Of a stretch of DNA of 64,000 nucleotides, positions 34,194-42,300 are shown piece by piece (the first letter of the stretch is position 1; each line of letters begins with the position of its first letter). The stretch is from Shewanella pneumatophori (lineage in GTDB: Bacteria > Pseudomonadota > Gammaproteobacteria > Enterobacterales > Shewanellaceae). Under the pieces are notes generated by a model, which was not told where the DNA came from, did not search any database, and was given only the letters and a program-made list of their open reading frames with translations. The position numbers and the translations under genes were made by a program. The stretch spans positions 496,001 through 560,000 of the forward strand of contig NZ_JAKILB010000001.1 in NCBI RefSeq assembly GCF_023283895.1, in the 5' to 3' direction.

Positions 34194-34230
34194 TTTCACA
34201 ATAAAAATTTTACACTGTGAATTTTACAAG

Positions 34231-35766
34231 ATGAAAAACAATCAGAGCTTGATCAGAAAGTCACATTTTCTCGGTACCAAGATAAGAAACTTGCGTAAAC
34301 GCAATCATCTAACAATGGAAGATTTATCTGCCCGTTGTGTGCGTGTCGATCCTGAATCAGCACCGTCAGTGTCTTACCTGTCGATGATTGAAAGAGGCAA
34401 GCGAGTACCCAGTGCTGGCATGCTTGCTGTAATTGCCGCAGTGTTTCAAAAAGAAGTTGATTGGTTTTTAGATGACGTTCCAGAAGAGGATGCAATAACC
34501 CCTGCCAAAGGCCGCCGTGGCGGTATTAACGGCATGGCATTAGAACCAAGCTTTCTGTTTTCTAATGATATTTTACAAATTGCTATTCCAGAAATGTTGT
34601 CTCAAACAGGCACTACCGGTAGAGAATTTGCCCACCTGTTGATTCGCGCTCACCAAGAGCATCATCAAAATCATTTCCCTGATCTAGAGCGCGCCGCAGA
34701 AGAAGTCGGCCACAAACGTTTACCACTGGCATTAGATGATTTAAAGCAGATTGCAAAATCACTAGGGTTAAAGCTCAAATGGGTAGATAGAACGCCGCAA
34801 GAGGTGGTCGATGAAATGGGCGTTAGTACCGCCCATGTGGTGACTTCATTTTTTGAGCCACCATCAACCATTTATTTAAATAAAATGCTTAAGTCCTACC
34901 CCACTCGGCTAAAGTATGATTTAGCGGTACATATTGGTCACTGTGTTTTACACAACAAAGATGGACTTAAGTGCGTATTAACTGCAGGTCGCCGCCATAC
35001 AGCCTCCCATGACGATAACGCTGCAACAGCTTCCTCTACCCTAAATGCGCAAGATATTTTACATGCATGGCGAGATTTCGAGTCGAGCTTTTTTGCCGGT
35101 GCATTGTTATGCCCTAAAGTGGCTTATAGGCAATTACTTGACCGTCACGGTTATGAAATTAACGTTAGTAAAACCATAGGTGTTTCAGCCTCCGTTGCAA
35201 TGCGGCGTATGACTGTTGTCTCCCCCTACCCCCATTGGCACTACTTTGATGCCTATGCCCCTGGTAAATTAAAAGCCGTTTATCGTGGTAATGGTATTCC
35301 ACTGCCTTGGGGAAATATGCGCGTTGTAGAAGATCCCTGTCAGCACTGGGCGGTATTTAGAATGATTAATGAGCCAAAAGTCGGTACCTCAGCGCAAATA
35401 TCCATTTTGGATGTTGCTGATGAGCCAAGGATCTATTGCTGTGAGTCAATCAAAGTTGAAGATATGGCGGGCAATAATCACGTGCTTTGTGCAGGCATTG
35501 ATTTAAATCCCGCTATTGATGCCCAAGGCGGCGAAGCAGCCGCGATTGCAGCGGATTTAAAACAATCATGCGCCACCAATAGTGGCTCTGTGACTATGCC
35601 TGCGCATGTTAAGAAAAACCTTATGAGCGTAGCGAAAATTCTCAATATTAATTGGATTGAACGCGGCATAGAAAATGACGCTCGGCTTATTTGTGCTCGC
35701 GGTGCGGTCTGCCCAAGGCAACCGAGTTGTTATCAAGCTGGGCGTGCTTTATGCGATGAAGATTGA
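34231..35766 (+). CDS. XRE/DUF3612 transcriptional regulator (RamB/ScfR-like)
   Basis: A 511-residue regulator: Cro/CI-type HTH at ~13-75 (LGTKIRNLRKRNHLTMEDLS, then SYLSMIERGKRVPSAGML), a long middle region, and a C-terminal cysteine cluster (CARGAVCPRQPSC...C, ~489-508). The middle aligns with the IrrE/DUF955-like region of RamB/ScfR proteins; where a peptidase would have HExxH it has HIGH (234-237), so no protease activity is expected. Relatives regulate acetate, glyoxylate or short-chain acyl-CoA metabolism; RamB of Corynebacterium controls aceA and aceB. Divergent from the malate synthase G-domain gene, with palindromes between, so autoregulation is likely. The DUF3612 name is from memory. 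Confidence 0.8.
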   Translation: MKNNQSLIRKSHFLGTKIRNLRKRNHLTMEDLSARCVRVDPESAPSVSYLSMIERGKRVPSAGMLAVIAAVFQKEVDWFLDDVPEEDAITPAKGRRGGINGMALEPSFLFSNDILQIAIPEMLSQTGTTGREFAHLLIRAHQEHHQNHFPDLERAAEEVGHKRLPLALDDLKQIAKSLGLKLKWVDRTPQEVVDEMGVSTAHVVTSFFEPPSTIYLNKMLKSYPTRLKYDLAVHIGHCVLHNKDGLKCVLTAGRRHTASHDDNAATASSTLNAQDILHAWRDFESSFFAGALLCPKVAYRQLLDRHGYEINVSKTIGVSASVAMRRMTVVSPYPHWHYFDAYAPGKLKAVYRGNGIPLPWGNMRVVEDPCQHWAVFRMINEPKVGTSAQISILDVADEPRIYCCESIKVEDMAGNNHVLCAGIDLNPAIDAQGGEAAAIAADLKQSCATNSGSVTMPAHVKKNLMSVAKILNINWIERGIENDARLICARGAVCPRQPSCYQAGRALCDED

Positions 35767-35928
35767 ATGTAGAAAACATCAAAAAAATCATACAGTTAGA
35801 CTTGATTGGCAGTAGTTAACACCGACATAGAAAACAAGATAGCAGTGTTGGGTTGAGAACTGCTAAGCTCAAGGGGGTTTACGTTTTACAGTTTTTAGCG
35901 ATTATGGTCGCAACAACTGTGTGGTTAA

Positions 35929-36471
35929 CTACTGCATTTTTAACCATTCAGTTTTTAGCAAGGCATATTGATATTCACTGCCCCACTTGCCTTTAAAAAA
36001 GATATTATCGACAAAGTGGGCTTCACGCCTAAATTTTGCTTTTTCCAATAGGCGAAATGAAGCCGAGTTTTCACAATCAACAGTTGCCACTATACGATGT
36101 TTGGATAAGGTCGAAAATAGGTAATCAACAACGCAATTTAAAGCTAAAAGCGCATAACCTCGACCTTGGAACGCTGGATTTAGACTAAATCCGAGCTCTA
36201 TTTGCGCATCATCGATAAAATGAACCGCCAGATCGCCAATAATCTTGTCAGTCTCAGTAAGGCAAATGGCCAATTGAAACCACTGCCCTTGTTCTCCAAA
36301 TTGGTGTTCTGCCATTGAATTAAACAAGCTTTCCGCTCGTTCAATAGAATAACTACTCCAGCTTTGGTATTTAGCAACCTCAGGTAACGCTCTGTAGGCA
36401 GCAAAGCTAGGTAAGTCTTTGTGTTCAAATTCACGGATCGTTATGACGCCGTTGTGAATAGCTGCAAACAT
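35929..36471 (-). CDS. GNAT family N-acetyltransferase (RimJ/RimL type)
   Basis: Acetyl-CoA-dependent acetyltransferase of 180 residues. It begins with ITIREFEHKDLPSFAAYRALPEVAKYQSW, the usual RimJ/RimL-like opening, and has the acetyl-CoA loop in LNPAFQGRGYALLALNCVVDYLF (motif A, Q/RxxGxG/A) followed by ATVDCENSASFRLLEKAKFRREAHF (motif B). The substrate (protein N-terminus, aminoglycoside or small amine) cannot be told. Single-gene unit on the minus strand. Confidence 0.85.
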   Translation of the reverse strand: MFAAIHNGVITIREFEHKDLPSFAAYRALPEVAKYQSWSSYSIERAESLFNSMAEHQFGEQGQWFQLAICLTETDKIIGDLAVHFIDDAQIELGFSLNPAFQGRGYALLALNCVVDYLFSTLSKHRIVATVDCENSASFRLLEKAKFRREAHFVDNIFFKGKWGSEYQYALLKTEWLKMQ

Positions 36472-36578
36472 GGTTACCTCAAATTTTCTAAAAGAATAAA
36501 CTATAACAAGTTTGTTCTTATCTTAAACAGTTATTCTTACCTAATAATACAAACTAAACATCTGAATTAAATCTATTA

Positions 36579-36619
36579 AAAAGCCCAGTTGGTATTGATA
36601 AATTATAACAACTGGGCTT
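36579..36619 (-). terminator. Terminator of roxA
   Basis: AAGCCCAGTTG / CAACTGGGCTT, an 11-bp stem with a 17-nt loop; on the minus strand it is followed by TTTTTAATAG, about 50 bp past the roxA stop. Confidence 0.8.
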
Positions 36620-36666
36620 ACTGTATTTAGGCTAAACCGACTCAATCGGCCTATGTTGACGCTTAA

Positions 36667-37812
36667 TTAATCTAGGTCTTCAAAATACCAGTAACCAGCA
36701 TTAACCCAATCAGTTAGCTGAGCCATAACAGTGTTATTATCAAGCCACTTAACTAAATCTTCAGCACCAATTTGCTGGTTATCACACACAAGCTTTATAA
36801 ACTCGGCATTCTCGACACCAAGATGAACTTGGTCACCATTAATATACATTGCGCCAGTTTCAATACTGGTAGCAAAATATAAACAACGTAATCCACCTAA
36901 ACGCACAAGTGGTTGGTCTGCGATAATAGAATGAATATCATCAATCTGGAAGCCTAATGACTGCTCCGGTAAATCAAGCTCACACTTCGACTGAGTTAAG
37001 TAGCGTCCGCTAAACTCACTGACTAATGTATCGTCTAACGTATCAATCAATTGCTGTTTTAAGCGCGCTAAATCCTGTGCGTCCACTAAACCTGAGTGTT
37101 GGCTAAGCGGGCGGTCAGGATCGTTGATTTGACTCGCACCTAAGTCTTTATCAATCAAGTGATCTGCAAGTGCACTTACCATATCTTTGGTTGATGCAGT
37201 GCGGTAGCCCACAGAGAAGCTCATTGACGGCTCAAGAGTTACACCATCGTGCGGGAATCCAGGTGGCAGATATAAAATATCACCAGGTAGTAGTTCTACA
37301 TCAATGATTGGCTCAAACGCTTCGGTATGCAGTAAGGCTGGGTGCGCTGCAAACTCTTTATGCGGCCCCTTATCACCCACACGCCACCTGCGGCGACCTG
37401 AGCCTTGACAAATAAATACGTCATAAAGGTCAATATGTGGCCCTACTCCACCGCCAGGTACGGCGTAGCTCACCATCACATCATCTAGGCGCCAGCGTGG
37501 AATAAAATCAAAACACTTAAGCAGCTCTTCCGCTTCAGGTACCCAGTTATTCAGTGCTTGGACAATTAAAGTCCAATCTTTTTCACCTAGGTGTTCATAG
37601 GAGTCAAATGGGCCAAACTCAGCTTGCCATTCACCATTTTGTTGGTAAACCCGACGTGACTCGACCATTTCTTCACATGCAAGCCCCGCCATCTCGTCAG
37701 GGGACAATAGGTCTTGAAATTGCTTAAACCCTTGACGGATCACTAACGGTTTCTTTTGCCAGTATTCGTTTAGAAACTGCTCTGGCGTTAAGCCATTGAT
37801 ATCTAATTGCAT
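36667..37812 (-). CDS. roxA: 50S ribosomal protein L16 arginine hydroxylase (ribosomal oxygenase)
   Basis: Fe(II)/2-oxoglutarate-dependent JmjC oxygenase (YcfD type) that hydroxylates Arg81 of ribosomal protein L16 in E. coli. 381 residues from the ATG at 37812 (a GTG three codons upstream is less likely). Motifs: QFLNEYWQKKPLVIRQGF at the start, the iron-binding HIDLYDVF (HxD), GSGRRRWRVG, and LYLPPGFPHDGVTLEPSMSFSVGYR (distal His). The C-terminal winged-helix part (~290-381) is present. Single gene with its own terminator. Confidence 0.92.
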   Translation of the reverse strand: MQLDINGLTPEQFLNEYWQKKPLVIRQGFKQFQDLLSPDEMAGLACEEMVESRRVYQQNGEWQAEFGPFDSYEHLGEKDWTLIVQALNNWVPEAEELLKCFDFIPRWRLDDVMVSYAVPGGGVGPHIDLYDVFICQGSGRRRWRVGDKGPHKEFAAHPALLHTEAFEPIIDVELLPGDILYLPPGFPHDGVTLEPSMSFSVGYRTASTKDMVSALADHLIDKDLGASQINDPDRPLSQHSGLVDAQDLARLKQQLIDTLDDTLVSEFSGRYLTQSKCELDLPEQSLGFQIDDIHSIIADQPLVRLGGLRCLYFATSIETGAMYINGDQVHLGVENAEFIKLVCDNQQIGAEDLVKWLDNNTVMAQLTDWVNAGYWYFEDLD

Positions 37813-38020
37813 GTTAATCACTCACTAAAATTTGCGGGCGATACTAACAGCATTTTCGAAAAAAAAAGGTTGCCGAGATCATAAAAGATGCTTTTACTCT
37901 GCAGCTATGCGCTCAATTTAACCAAGCACGTTCCATCATTAGCACTGATAAGCAAACAAGATTGACTGCCTTTAAATCATCAATACAATAGCCGTTAGAA
38001 TTTACCACTGAAGCAAAAAA

Positions 38021-38656
38021 TTGACACTTAACTATCAACACAAGAAGCCTGCAGATACTGTTGTGGTTCTCGATTTCGAAACCACAGGTTTATCACCAAC
38101 CCAAGGCGATCGTGCCATTGAGATCGGTGCGGTCATGTTAAAAGACGGCAAGGTAATCGACAGATTCCAACAGCTCATGAATCCAGGGTTTCGAATTAGT
38201 GGTTTTATTGAAAACTATACTGGCATTAGCAATTTGATGTTAAGTGACGCGCCATCTTGTGAAACCGTTATGGCAGATTTTGCCGACTTTATTGGCGACT
38301 ACAATTTAGTGGCTCATAATGCTTCTTTTGACCAACGTTTTTTAGATGCCGAGTTACGCCAAATTAACCGTCATTATTCAGGTAGTTTTGCCTGTTCTAT
38401 GTTGATTGCGCGTAGATTGTATCAAGACGCGCCAAACCATAAGCTTGGTAGTTTAATTAGTTATAAGAATATTCAACATGATGGTGTGTTTCACCGCGCT
38501 TTAGCCGATAGTGAAATGACAGCGGACCTTTGGTTGGCCATGCTTGAAGATCTACAGCAAGATTTCCAGTTGGTTAATCCTGATTTTAGTTTATTGCAAT
38601 CGATTGCCAAACAAAGCAAAGCAAACGTTTTTCAGTTTTTACGTAAACAAAACTAG
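38021..38656 (+). CDS. DNA polymerase III epsilon-like 3'-5' exonuclease
   Basis: A DEDDh exonuclease of 211 residues. Exo I VVLDFETTGLSPTQGDRAIEIG (Asp-x-Glu), exo II LVAHNASFDQRFL, exo III HRALADSEMTADLW (His and Asp) are all intact. Without the polymerase-binding tail of true DnaQ it is probably a stand-alone repair or RNA-processing exonuclease. The start is a TTG at 38021 with no convincing ribosome site, chosen because no ATG precedes the catalytic motif. Confidence 0.85.
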   Translation: MTLNYQHKKPADTVVVLDFETTGLSPTQGDRAIEIGAVMLKDGKVIDRFQQLMNPGFRISGFIENYTGISNLMLSDAPSCETVMADFADFIGDYNLVAHNASFDQRFLDAELRQINRHYSGSFACSMLIARRLYQDAPNHKLGSLISYKNIQHDGVFHRALADSEMTADLWLAMLEDLQQDFQLVNPDFSLLQSIAKQSKANVFQFLRKQN

Positions 38657-38675
38657 CCTGCGCAGTAAGGCATGC

Positions 38676-38709
38676 ATAACCGCAGTTTTAAACTTAAAAC
38701 TGCGGTTAT
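38676..38709. terminator. Bidirectional terminator between the exonuclease and DUF3334 genes
   Basis: A perfect 16-bp inverted repeat (ATAACCGCAGTTTTAA / TTAAAACTGCGGTTAT) with a 2-nt centre lies between convergent genes. Confidence 0.85.
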
Positions 38710-38713
38710 TAAT

Positions 38714-39412
38714 TTATAAGCCTAGCTCATCCAATAAATCATCTGCAGTGCTGGAACCGGTGACTGCGAGCTTTTGCTTTTTTGATTCTGTGCCAGCAGA
38801 TGCCAAAATTTGTCCGTGCTCAGCAAGGAGTTCATCTAAATCAAACTCATCATCAGCTTCAAATTCGCTCAACTTAATAAACTCGGTTTTATCCATAGCA
38901 AACTCTAAATAAAACACATGGTTATTCTGGGTTTTAAATGATACTCGACGTGCAATACCATCATCTAAATTGGTATCAATCGAAATCGTTAACTCTTTAT
39001 TAATAGTCAACATCTTAGGCTGACTTTGACTAATGCTAGTTTGTAATTCTTTACTGATCTTATTAATAAAATCACCAAGAATTTGATTCATCAATTCGCC
39101 CATCACATTGCCGACATCATCAGAAGTATGTGAGATAGCTAATTCAGACTCAGGCATTGCCATATTAAGCATATACTCGCGGTAAATTTCCAATGCTGCA
39201 GGCGCCGAAAAATTAATGACCACCAGCCCAGAGAAACCACCATCAAAAATCGAGAAACAACCTAGATCTGGTTTCAAACAAGTTTTAGTTATCGATTGCA
39301 CCATGCCTGCGTGAGAAATTTGACTATGAGTCGTGCTTGATAAGACATGAGCAACAGAATGGCATAACTTTAATAAGATATCGTCAGTCGAAACAGAAAC
39401 AGTGCTTTGCAT
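38714..39412 (-). CDS. DUF3334 family protein, CheX-like
   Basis: A 232-residue cytoplasmic protein that I place in the DUF3334 family. The central region, SDDVGNVMGELMNQILGDFINKIS (~95-118) and the preceding GLVVINFSA, follow the CheX/CheC pattern (helix with E..N followed by Asn), the fold used by chemotaxis CheY-P phosphatases. The C-terminal third is acidic and low in complexity (EADDEFDLDELLAEHG, then DDLLDELGL), so probably flexible. It is divergent from a chemoreceptor gene, in keeping with a chemotaxis link. Phosphatase activity is not shown. Confidence 0.65.
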   Translation of the reverse strand: MQSTVSVSTDDILLKLCHSVAHVLSSTTHSQISHAGMVQSITKTCLKPDLGCFSIFDGGFSGLVVINFSAPAALEIYREYMLNMAMPESELAISHTSDDVGNVMGELMNQILGDFINKISKELQTSISQSQPKMLTINKELTISIDTNLDDGIARRVSFKTQNNHVFYLEFAMDKTEFIKLSEFEADDEFDLDELLAEHGQILASAGTESKKQKLAVTGSSTADDLLDELGL

Positions 39413-39730
39413 AAAAACAACCTTTTATTGATAATCGGCATTATATTGCCTCAGTAACTTAACAAAACATAGTAAAAGCCGTCATCATTCTTATATAAAG
39501 TCATATTTCGGGATTTTATTCTGCAAAGTGTTGAGTTTTAGATCTAAATATTTATAAAAGTGACCCTTATCTGAAAGCTACAGAATATTAGTCTAAGCCT
39601 TTGTTTGTCTAGATTTTTGAGTTTTTGGATGCAGTTAACATATTAAAAATAAACATTAACTTGCTTATTCATTTGCCCTAGCAAAAAAGGTAAGTTAACA
39701 GCATGTACTCGTAAACAAAATGACAACAAC
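39413..39730. other. 318-bp divergent promoter region
   Basis: AT-rich stretch between the DUF3334 gene and the chemoreceptor. It must hold promoters for both, but I see no convincing operator, RNA or repeat. Confidence 0.5.
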
Positions 39731-41371
39731 ATGATTGCTTTACTAAGACAATTTACGATTTTACAGCGGTTGATATTAATGTTGATGCTAGCTGCAATTG
39801 GTACAGTTTGTTTTGCAAGCTTCTCTATTAATGAACAATACACAAATTTGGTTAGCCAAAAATGGCTACAAAATGATGCACAAATCAATACCGCAGTTAG
39901 TCTTTTAGATGCAAATAAGCAACTAGTAACAGACAATAAAACCTCAATTGCTGACGCTCAAAAGGCAGCCAAACATCTATTCAACTCGATTCATTTCGGT
40001 AACGATGGTTACTTTATCGTTTTAGGCCCGCAGCAGAGCATTCTTGCCCATGGCGCAGATCAAAGTGTGATTTACCAAAATGCCGAGCAAGTGTTTCGCT
40101 CCCAAGATCCAGTTAACTTTAATACCTTAGTCAACCTGGCTAAACAGCAGCAAATCGCAACTGCAGAAATTAATTTCCCTAACCCTAGCAGCGGTCAGTT
40201 AGAAGCCAAATTAGTCGAGGCTCGTTACTACGAACCTTGGGGCTGGACTATCGTTACCGGTAGTTATATGAGTGATATCCATGATGTGATGTACTCTATG
40301 GCATTTGATTATTTAGTCATTATGCTAATGATCTCCATCCCGATTTTCTTGTTCTTCTTAGTGCTAAACGTGTCAATTACAGCGCCTTTAAAAGAAGCGA
40401 TTGCCGCCATGCGTGATATCGCTCAAGGCGAAGGTGATCTAACCCAAAAACTGCCGACTAAAGGTAAGGATGAAGTCGCCGATCTTGCGAAAGCTTTCAA
40501 TCTGTTTGTGATTAAAATTCGCGATATGGTGGCAGAACTTAAGCCTATTGGCCAAAGCTTAGATAATGATGCCCTGCGCCTACTTAATGCTGCAGAAGAA
40601 TCAAATGTCAGTGTTGAACACTTGCACCGCGAAACAGCGAGTGTAGCCACAGCCATTAATCAAATGCTCTCGACAACTCATGAAATGGCCAACAATACCA
40701 ATCAAGCCGCAGATGCCGCGAATAGTGTTAAAAGCCAAGCAGAGCAAAGCATGAAAATGATGAATGCTACCCTAGGTAATACCGAACTACTGGCTACCGA
40801 ACTTAAAAATGCCCAGCAAGTTACCCATGCATTAGGCAAATCATCATCGCAAATTGGTAGTATCTTAGATGTTATTCGCGGTATTGCCGAACAAACCAAC
40901 TTGTTAGCGCTTAACGCCGCGATTGAAGCAGCGCGTGCCGGTGCTCATGGTAGAGGTTTTGCCGTGGTGGCCGATGAAGTTCGCGCCCTTGCTAATCGCA
41001 CTCAAGACTCCACCAATGAAATCCAAAATATCATTAAAGATATCCAGTCTGGAGTGAATCAAGTCGTTACTAGTAACGAGCAAAATCAAAGTCAATCCCA
41101 AGAAGTACAATCACAAGCAACAGAGGTGAGTGACTCTCTAGGCGATATTTTACAATTAATTGCTCATATCAGTGATATGAACACCCAGTTAGCCAGTGCC
41201 ACTGAAGAGCAATCTATTGTTACCGAAGAGATTAATCGTAACGTGTGTAAAATTACTGAATTGACAGAAGTGTCGGTCAAGGCTAATGAAAGTAATCATA
41301 ACGCTGCGGTTTCTCTACAAAAAATCAGTCAAGACAGCGCACAAACTCTGGGACAATTTAAAGTCGACTAG
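39731..41371 (+). CDS. Methyl-accepting chemotaxis protein with Cache sensor
   Basis: Transmembrane chemoreceptor signalling through CheA/CheW. 546 residues: membrane segment 1 (~12-32), a periplasmic single Cache domain (~35-185, with [20 protein letters not shown] and [10 protein letters not shown]), membrane segment 2 (~192-214), HAMP (~215-268, [25 protein letters not shown]) and the cytoplasmic coiled coil with the hairpin tip [32 protein letters not shown]. No NWETF-type C-terminal tail, so adaptation must rely on free CheR/CheB. Cache domains of this type often sense small carboxylates; the ligand is not readable. Confidence 0.93.
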   Translation: MIALLRQFTILQRLILMLMLAAIGTVCFASFSINEQYTNLVSQKWLQNDAQINTAVSLLDANKQLVTDNKTSIADAQKAAKHLFNSIHFGNDGYFIVLGPQQSILAHGADQSVIYQNAEQVFRSQDPVNFNTLVNLAKQQQIATAEINFPNPSSGQLEAKLVEARYYEPWGWTIVTGSYMSDIHDVMYSMAFDYLVIMLMISIPIFLFFLVLNVSITAPLKEAIAAMRDIAQGEGDLTQKLPTKGKDEVADLAKAFNLFVIKIRDMVAELKPIGQSLDNDALRLLNAAEESNVSVEHLHRETASVATAINQMLSTTHEMANNTNQAADAANSVKSQAEQSMKMMNATLGNTELLATELKNAQQVTHALGKSSSQIGSILDVIRGIAEQTNLLALNAAIEAARAGAHGRGFAVVADEVRALANRTQDSTNEIQNIIKDIQSGVNQVVTSNEQNQSQSQEVQSQATEVSDSLGDILQLIAHISDMNTQLASATEEQSIVTEEINRNVCKITELTEVSVKANESNHNAAVSLQKISQDSAQTLGQFKVD

Positions 41372-41468
41372 TCCCCCAAAACAACGAATATCGTTAGAAC
41401 TAACCGACAAAATTGAACATTGATTGACAAAATAGACTTAACCAGAAGCTTTTTATCCCCCTCACCAC

Positions 41469-41497
41469 GCGAGGAGTTTTTACTCCTCGCGCTTTAT
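41469..41497 (+). terminator. Hairpin after the chemoreceptor gene
   Basis: GCGAGGAGT / ACTCCTCGC with a TTTT loop, about 100 bp after the stop; the tail (GCTTTATG) is only slightly T rich. Confidence 0.55.
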
Positions 41498-41552
41498 GTA
41501 AATTATGATAAGCTGAAACACTCAAGGGATCTTGAAAGAGTGAATAATACCT

Positions 41553-41939
41553 ATGGCTCGCATGACCTTAGCAATTCATCCAGCGCTTTATACCATTCAT
41601 AGTTTCTCACCAGATACGGTTATTCCTGCGGACGTATTTCAGCAGCCAATGTATTTTATCGGTAAAACCAAAGATGAAGTCTCAGTAGTTGTGCCATCAA
41701 CTCTTAAGCTTGATAGCCTAGAGCAAGAAGATGACTGGCGCTGCTTAGAAGTGTTAGGCCCCCTAGGCTTTTCAATGACAGGTATATTGGCAAACGTTTC
41801 GGGCACGCTCGCCGATGTAGACATCAGTATTTTCGCTATTTCCACCTTCGACACTGACTATATTTTAGTCAAATCCAATACCTTGGTAGCAACAACCAAA
41901 GCACTAAAAAAGAAAAATTACCAAATCATTGATTATTAG
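41553..41939 (+). CDS. ACT domain-containing protein
   Basis: 128 residues that resemble the two-ACT (CASTOR-like) small amino-acid sensor proteins: an N-terminal half (VVVPSTLKLDSLEQEDDWRCLEVLGPL) and a C-terminal ACT (GFSMTGILANVSGTLADVDISIFAISTFDTDYILVKS). ACT domains bind amino acids and regulate enzymes or transcription; nothing shows which ligand or partner. The ATG at 41553 was used; a second ATG three codons later is possible. It precedes the ptsHI-crr operon but is 92 bp away. Confidence 0.75.
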   Translation: MARMTLAIHPALYTIHSFSPDTVIPADVFQQPMYFIGKTKDEVSVVVPSTLKLDSLEQEDDWRCLEVLGPLGFSMTGILANVSGTLADVDISIFAISTFDTDYILVKSNTLVATTKALKKKNYQIIDY

Positions 41940-42031
41940 TGACAATATCCATAAATTAGTCATCAATACGGTCGCTGTACCACAATGAATATTGTACTAG
42001 TTTGCTTCATAAACCTTAGAGTCTACGCATA

Positions 42032-42289
42032 ATGTATGAGAAAGTCGTCACCATTACAGCAGAACACGGGATCCACACTCGCCCTGCAGCCCTTGTGGTA
42101 AAAAAAGCAAAATCGTTTGCCTGTGATATTTTTGTAGAGTGCGATGGCAAACAAGCCAGTGCAAAAAGTTTGTTTAAGTTGCAAACCTTAGGCTTATATC
42201 AAGGTGTCTCAGTAAAAGTCATCGCTGATGGAGAGCAAGCGCAACAAGCTGTGCAAGAAGTCTCTGAGTTACTCATTACACTTAGTTAA
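42032..42289 (+). CDS. ptsH: Phosphocarrier protein HPr
   Basis: Carries phosphate from enzyme I to the sugar-specific PTS enzymes. 85 residues, the exact E. coli length. The active histidine lies in EHGIHTRPAA (His15), and the Ser46 region SAKSLFKLQTLGL is conserved. First gene of ptsH-ptsI-crr, 11 bp before ptsI. Confidence 0.95.
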   Translation: MYEKVVTITAEHGIHTRPAALVVKKAKSFACDIFVECDGKQASAKSLFKLQTLGLYQGVSVKVIADGEQAQQAVQEVSELLITLS

Positions 42290-42300
42290 AAGGGCGAGTT

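Noticed and set aside
41420..41602. 60-codon open frame between the chemoreceptor and ACT genes
   Set aside because: It overlaps the terminator hairpin and the start of the ACT gene in another frame.
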